Assembly: GCF_029784165.1 (NCBI RefSeq) | Contig: NC_073696.1 | Location: 83,326,220-83,390,219 of the forward strand | From: Wyeomyia smithii | Taxonomy: Eukaryota; Arthropoda; Insecta; Diptera; Culicidae | DNA: 64,000 bases | Direction: 5' to 3' | Part shown: positions 59,924 through 64,000 of the stretch, piece after piece | Numbering within the stretch: position 1 is the stretch's first letter | How the letters are laid out: every line of letters starts with the position of its first letter | Translations under genes and position numbers: made by a program | Notes under the pieces: model-generated | Databases searched by the model: none | Seen by the model: the letters and a program-made list of their open reading frames with translations, nothing else | What the model was told of the DNA's origin: nothing

Positions 59924-60789
59924 AAAAAATTTTCATCCACTATTCTTTTTCTAAGTTTCGAAGTAATAGAGAAATTTTGAATTCAATCTTACTTTCATAG
60001 GATAAGATCTTGAAATTTAAGGAATTCAACTTGTCTGCTAGGTTGATGTTAATTCAATTTTAAGAATCTGACTGCCCGAAACGTTTAGTCCAAGGTAAAA
60101 TCGAACTTTTTAGTTTCGTTTAGATTGGATTGGACATTCTGTATCCGTGAACAATACAAATTAAATTGGTTAGCAGTATGACACATGCCTCGGTCGTAAG
60201 GCGAGAATTTAATTCAAGAAACCTGAATTTTATTCATGATTGCAGCTTTGAAGGTCAAAAAATTACGAACATTTATGATATTGTCCATCATAATGACAAA
60301 TAGAAAAATGCCTATTCATCTTCATCAACATATCGGTACCTTAAAATAACAAAAATCTAGCGCTCAGAGATACCAACTTGAGCTTCGTAAAGCGAAACGA
60401 ATGCTCTTTGAAAACTTTCTCTGCTACCTTCTGTAAACAGAGATCTGAAAAGACAACTCAGGGAGTGGGATTAATTTTTTTTAGAACAGACCCTTTAAAA
60501 CCTGCCATTCTCCAGCTCTATATTGCACTAGAACTACCTTAAAGTGGTTTTTGTGCATACGCACACTCTACCTTAAAAACTTCTTAACCAAACACCTGGA
60601 GACGGGCAGTCAGCTTTCACTGGCATTATGGTGGTTATCCCGTCGATTGTCGCTTTGTAACTCTAGGACGATCTGGGAAGCAACCGCAAGTTTGAGGCAC
60701 CAGGGTCGAAAATATTACACTGACACTGACTCCGGTGCTTCGCTCTTCGTGCCTTCTGTCTAACACTAACACTGAGTGGTGGTTGCAGG
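59924..60789. other. No recognised gene
   Basis: AT-rich, then a transition around 60540 into sequence flanking the R1-type relic. Confidence 0.45.
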
Positions 60790-63400
60790 GCACCTCGTGT
60801 CGTGTTACTATACAAAAACCGCACCCGGGTAGCACAGTTCAGTGTTTACACCATGGCTGATCCCCGTAGGTCCAACCTTTCGGAAGCCAAACTGATTACT
60901 TGCTAGATAGTTACCACTCTCCGTGTATCTCACAAGTTTGTTGAGGGTCTTGTGGAGGATCTTGAGGATTGTTGAGATCTCTTCAAGCACTTCACTCTTG
61001 GTATCTATAAGACGAATTGTTCTTCATGCCGATGGGTTAATTTGCGGTTCACCGGCCTTTGGCAGTAAAAACCGGTCTCTGTCGTTTCTACTTATCCGGA
61101 AAAAGGCATGACCTGAACAATTCAGAAGCGACTTTTATGTTCGTACTAATGACCAAGTTTGAAATTCAATCCGGTCCCAATGCCTTGCTTGCCTTAAGGG
61201 AGATAACGATCTCAATAAGCAATCTTTACCGCCTCCCTGATCTCTATAATATTATAATATTATAGATATATCTATAATATTACTCTATATATTACCTTAG
61301 TATCCTCCGTCTCGTGGGAAAGCTCTGCGGATGCCTGCTTTCGCGTCCGTTACCAGTATACCAGTGATCAGAGATCACTGTCAGAACTATCTCATATAAT
61401 TCCGTAGATTCTAAGGATTTCTAGGGATTTATCCATGTACTGCACATCCGTAGAAGTAAAACAAATCAATAAATCAACAGAGAAATCCGTTGATCTGGAA
61501 AGCCTGCCGGTGAGCTCCTATTTCTAGGCTGACAAGACCTAGGCATAGTGGCGCCAAATTCCCGCGACAGTATGGCAATGTGTTTTCTTCTAATAATTAG
61601 CATCAAAATGCGATGTATTCCTGCCATGAATGGTTGGAGTATTAGTTCTACCCGTTTCTTGCCGCCTCATATCATTATCTACGCTATTCCAGACCGACTA
61701 GTGGTCGTTATTAGTTTAGCCAACGTCTACCCTACCATAATCGATAATCGACGTTGCACCATTTTTCTGTGGGTGCACTTGGCACTAACGTTGGCCGAAG
61801 CCTTTAACAAGATTTGGCCTTTCTGGTTCGAGCAGCACTCAAAAGTGCAAGCGATACTGTTGCCTTCATTCATCAACAACATAAGACCCGTCAGATCCAC
61901 AGTTGTCTGGTCAATCATCTGCTTGCTTGGGGGAATAGTACCTTTTCAACCTCGTCCACTACGTACTTCTCATTTAAGGTTTATATAATCTTAATACCCA
62001 ACAAAAGAATTTTGTTTATTTACAGCTTATTAAACTATTATCAAGCGGATTTCGGCTGATCTGTACCTTAATACGCCATTATCCAACAAAATTGTTTGCT
62101 GCGTAGGGAAACTGCCCGTCGTTTATATGGCCACCATAACGGACCGCTACCCAGTTACCGTTTCCAAGAGGGAAGTGATAGAGGTCCGATACAATGGTAA
62201 TGTCCGACAACGACTGGTGTGGACAACGAATTTGGTGTGCCTGCATAACAGTGGTTTCTGGCTTAATTGGCTCCTTGGTGTGCTTACCGTTACTTTCCCG
62301 ATATATACCAATCACTTAGGAGGCTCCACTGCTGGAGGATGCCTAGGGGCCTACAGATCAGCCAACCTTGAGTTTGTTAACCTTCAGAGCTAAGTTTCCC
62401 TTGGTAATTATATGGGTCCTCTACATGGTTCCTGGCTAGGTCATTACAGAGGCGTTCTTGCTTGTGAGCTTGCGCAATTTCCTTTGGTGATATCGTTCAG
62501 GTTTTCAAACTGAAGAGTCACTTCCTTGGTAAGTACTCGAACTTGTACCGTCTTTCCTGACATTTTGGGCTATCTTTCTATAGGTAGGTTCTATTGTCTT
62601 GGCATCTTTGCCAAATTCTAAGGTTATCTCGTAAGTACGACATCAGCGCCCAGATCTTTCAGCAGAGGGTCACTTCTTATAGTCTCCAAGATGTCGAAGT
62701 ATTTAGACCCGTTGGTCTTTAGTATGACCACACTATTTTTGATCTACACAATCTTCGCCCTTCGCGGTTTTTAGCTAGTTTTTACCGCTTTAATGCACTC
62801 CGGCAGTTCAAGTCCCATAATCCAAAGCGTGGCCGTTTCCTCAAAAAACAATAATGGCTCTGTTGACGTGGTGAGCTTAGCCTGCTAAAACGCCTTTATG
62901 ATCACATGGCGACCGGTTTCACGGGCAGACCTCTGCGAATGATATTGCGTTTGTTTGCGCGTATTTGGACTTCGTTGAAGGTTTCCGCGTTTGAACGCTT
63001 TTGCACCTCTGTGCGTATTGCGAGTTCGGTGTATTCATTCCTTGTTTCATTGATGCAGGTACATAGATTGCTATAACGATCCTGTTATATGTCTTTGCTA
63101 CGAGCATGCGCAAACTCGTTTATGGCATCGAGCGAAACTGACAACGCCGTCTTAGAAAACTTGTTCATCAGATTTTCGACTGTCTTGATTAGCAAACCGC
63201 CGGTAGGCCTATCTCTACCAGGCGTGGTTAACGGATGTACTATAGATAGGTAATTTCGTGGAAATACGGTAATATCAGTAGAATCTTCATGACATAGCTC
63301 TGGGCTCTCTGAACCTCACCACACCTCAACCAAGTTACCGCTACTGGCCCGAAACTGTTTGTTTACTATCAGTGTGTACACACGCTCTATACGCCCTCGG
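60790..63400 (-). pseudogene. Long decayed R1-type element (ORF1 to RT)
   Basis: Minus strand from high to low coordinates: gag-like region ~63113-62450 (no intact motif), endonuclease N-terminus 62315-62079 (YHFPLGNGNWVAVRYGGHI), endonuclease middle 61918-61727 (IDQTTVDLTGLMLLMNEGNS, then NQKGQILLKASANV), RT N-terminus ~61240-60808 (ALGPDWISNLVIS-like, then LNKLVRYTESGNYLASNQFG, FRKVG). The order matches R1-type elements, but every frame is broken and it ends at about 60790 before the catalytic box. Confidence 0.68.
61241..61293. repeat. TATAATAT palindromic low-complexity tract
   Basis: 'ctataatattataatatta' and its complement fold on themselves. It lies within the R1-type relic between endonuclease and RT remnants. 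Confidence 0.8.
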
Positions 63401-63545
63401 CGGTCGCCATGTGCCGACTCGTGGAGATGGAGATGCCAGTCAATAGTTTAGTACCAAAATCTTCAAGTTTCTTGGTATGTTTGTTAGTTCAATACAGATT
63501 TGTAATCTGCTCAAGTTCCACTTGTTTTTGTCGCTTATGGAAATT

Positions 63546-63660
63546 CAGTCATACCTACCTCGATATAAGGCAACTTTATTTTAATTTTTGTTACGTTATA
63601 TCGACGCACAAAAAACTTTATATGGGAATGTAAAATTTGTAAACTAATTTGTTTCTTATT
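63546..63660 (+). mobile_element. Left end of a second pogo-like MITE
   Basis: 'cagtcatacctacctcgata' followed by 'taaggcaac' and 'gttacgttatatcgacgcac' matches the left ~70 bp of 59530. No right end before the window edge. Confidence 0.6.
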
Positions 63661-64000
63661 CATATCCTATTAACCCGTATAGACCTGGGACAGAACTTGT
63701 TTTTTGAAAATGCTCGTTCTCAGCACTGGAACGGCCGATTTGGGAAAACTTGGAATTTTATTCCAAGTTGATTTTGTACTGAAATAATTTAGAAACTCCA
63801 AAATTCACTCTTACATACCATATTTCATCTACCTGACATGATTTGCTATATGGAACAATTTTTTTTTCTTCATCTATAATTTATTTGACACGGCACAAAT
63901 ACAATTTAATGTTTAACGGCGCCAATTATATCTGGTAGCTTACTTTCTAAAGTATCTTAATAACTAAAAGCAAATTTTTTATTCTCGCTGCCGACTACGA
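63661..64000. other. No recognised gene
   Basis: Begins with TTAACCCGTATAGACCTGGG at 63670, which could be another TTAA-type MITE end, but no partner is in the window. Confidence 0.3.

Noticed and set aside
61548..61988. 146-codon plus-strand frame with hydrophobic stretches
   Set aside because: It is the complement of an R1-type endonuclease remnant; the minus strand shows DLTGLM and QKGQILL motifs.
1..64000. CRISPR array or bacterial operon
   Set aside because: Introns, SINEs and non-LTR elements show animal DNA; direct repeats here are minisatellites or transposon copies without unique spacers.

Overview
This is eukaryotic, intron-bearing, AT-rich DNA. I read it as a mosquito genome, probably culicine (Aedes-like). 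That is inferred from the repeat families, including CA-rich tails followed by a 'gtatatgacattcggcc' tail and '(G)GTTCGAATCC' tRNA-type SINEs, and from the density of decayed non-LTR retrotransposons. I did not match it to a database. Only one host gene is recognised with confidence.

Host gene: three minus-strand exons (22977-22638, 22451-22132, 20546-19615) encode a transmembrane segment, a poly-Gln/His linker and the ZU5 plus UPA domains of an UNC-5 netrin receptor. Splice phases agree at both junctions. The extracellular Ig/TSP1 exons are not recognised (they would lie above 22977), and no death domain is visible below 19615. Much of the window to the right is therefore probably intron or upstream flank. 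A second, unidentified three-exon model sits at 3656-2825 (minus), at low confidence.

Left part (1-19 kb): a retroelement remnant at 1-740; two direct copies of a ~0.6 kb repeat (4563-5145, 5908-6510) followed by an internally repetitive 1.5 kb tract; a Harbinger-type transposase relic (9195-9590); and what looks like a Helitron-like element with its 5' end at 5310 and 3' end at 14523. That element carries a 143-bp minisatellite and a 126-bp minisatellite and is itself invaded by a 2.6 kb insertion (10332-12908) and a TA-flanked MITE (13437-13885). Jockey-type RT fragments follow.

Middle (20-48 kb): two ~1 kb TA-flanked MITEs (one inside an unc-5 intron), a foldback element (25828-27172), a 140-bp hairpin, an RTE-like element split by a SINE with 13-bp target duplications (30489-32900), an R1-type element in head-to-head configuration suggesting twin priming (38379-42494) that was later hit by a 1.38 kb foldback with 5-bp duplications (38629-40006), a TTAA-flanked foldback (42908-43993) and a TTA-flanked Harbinger-type MITE (44525-44791).

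Right part (48-64 kb): SINEs of three kinds, an R1-type element interrupted by an antisense RTE-like element (49600-54190), a TTAA-flanked 0.15 kb MITE (55297-55447), a pogo-like MITE (59530-59921) and a long decayed minus-strand R1-type element (60790-63400). No operon, CRISPR array or canonical tRNA/rRNA gene is seen. I found nothing that amounts to a new functional system; the novelty lies in the nested and inverted repeat architecture.
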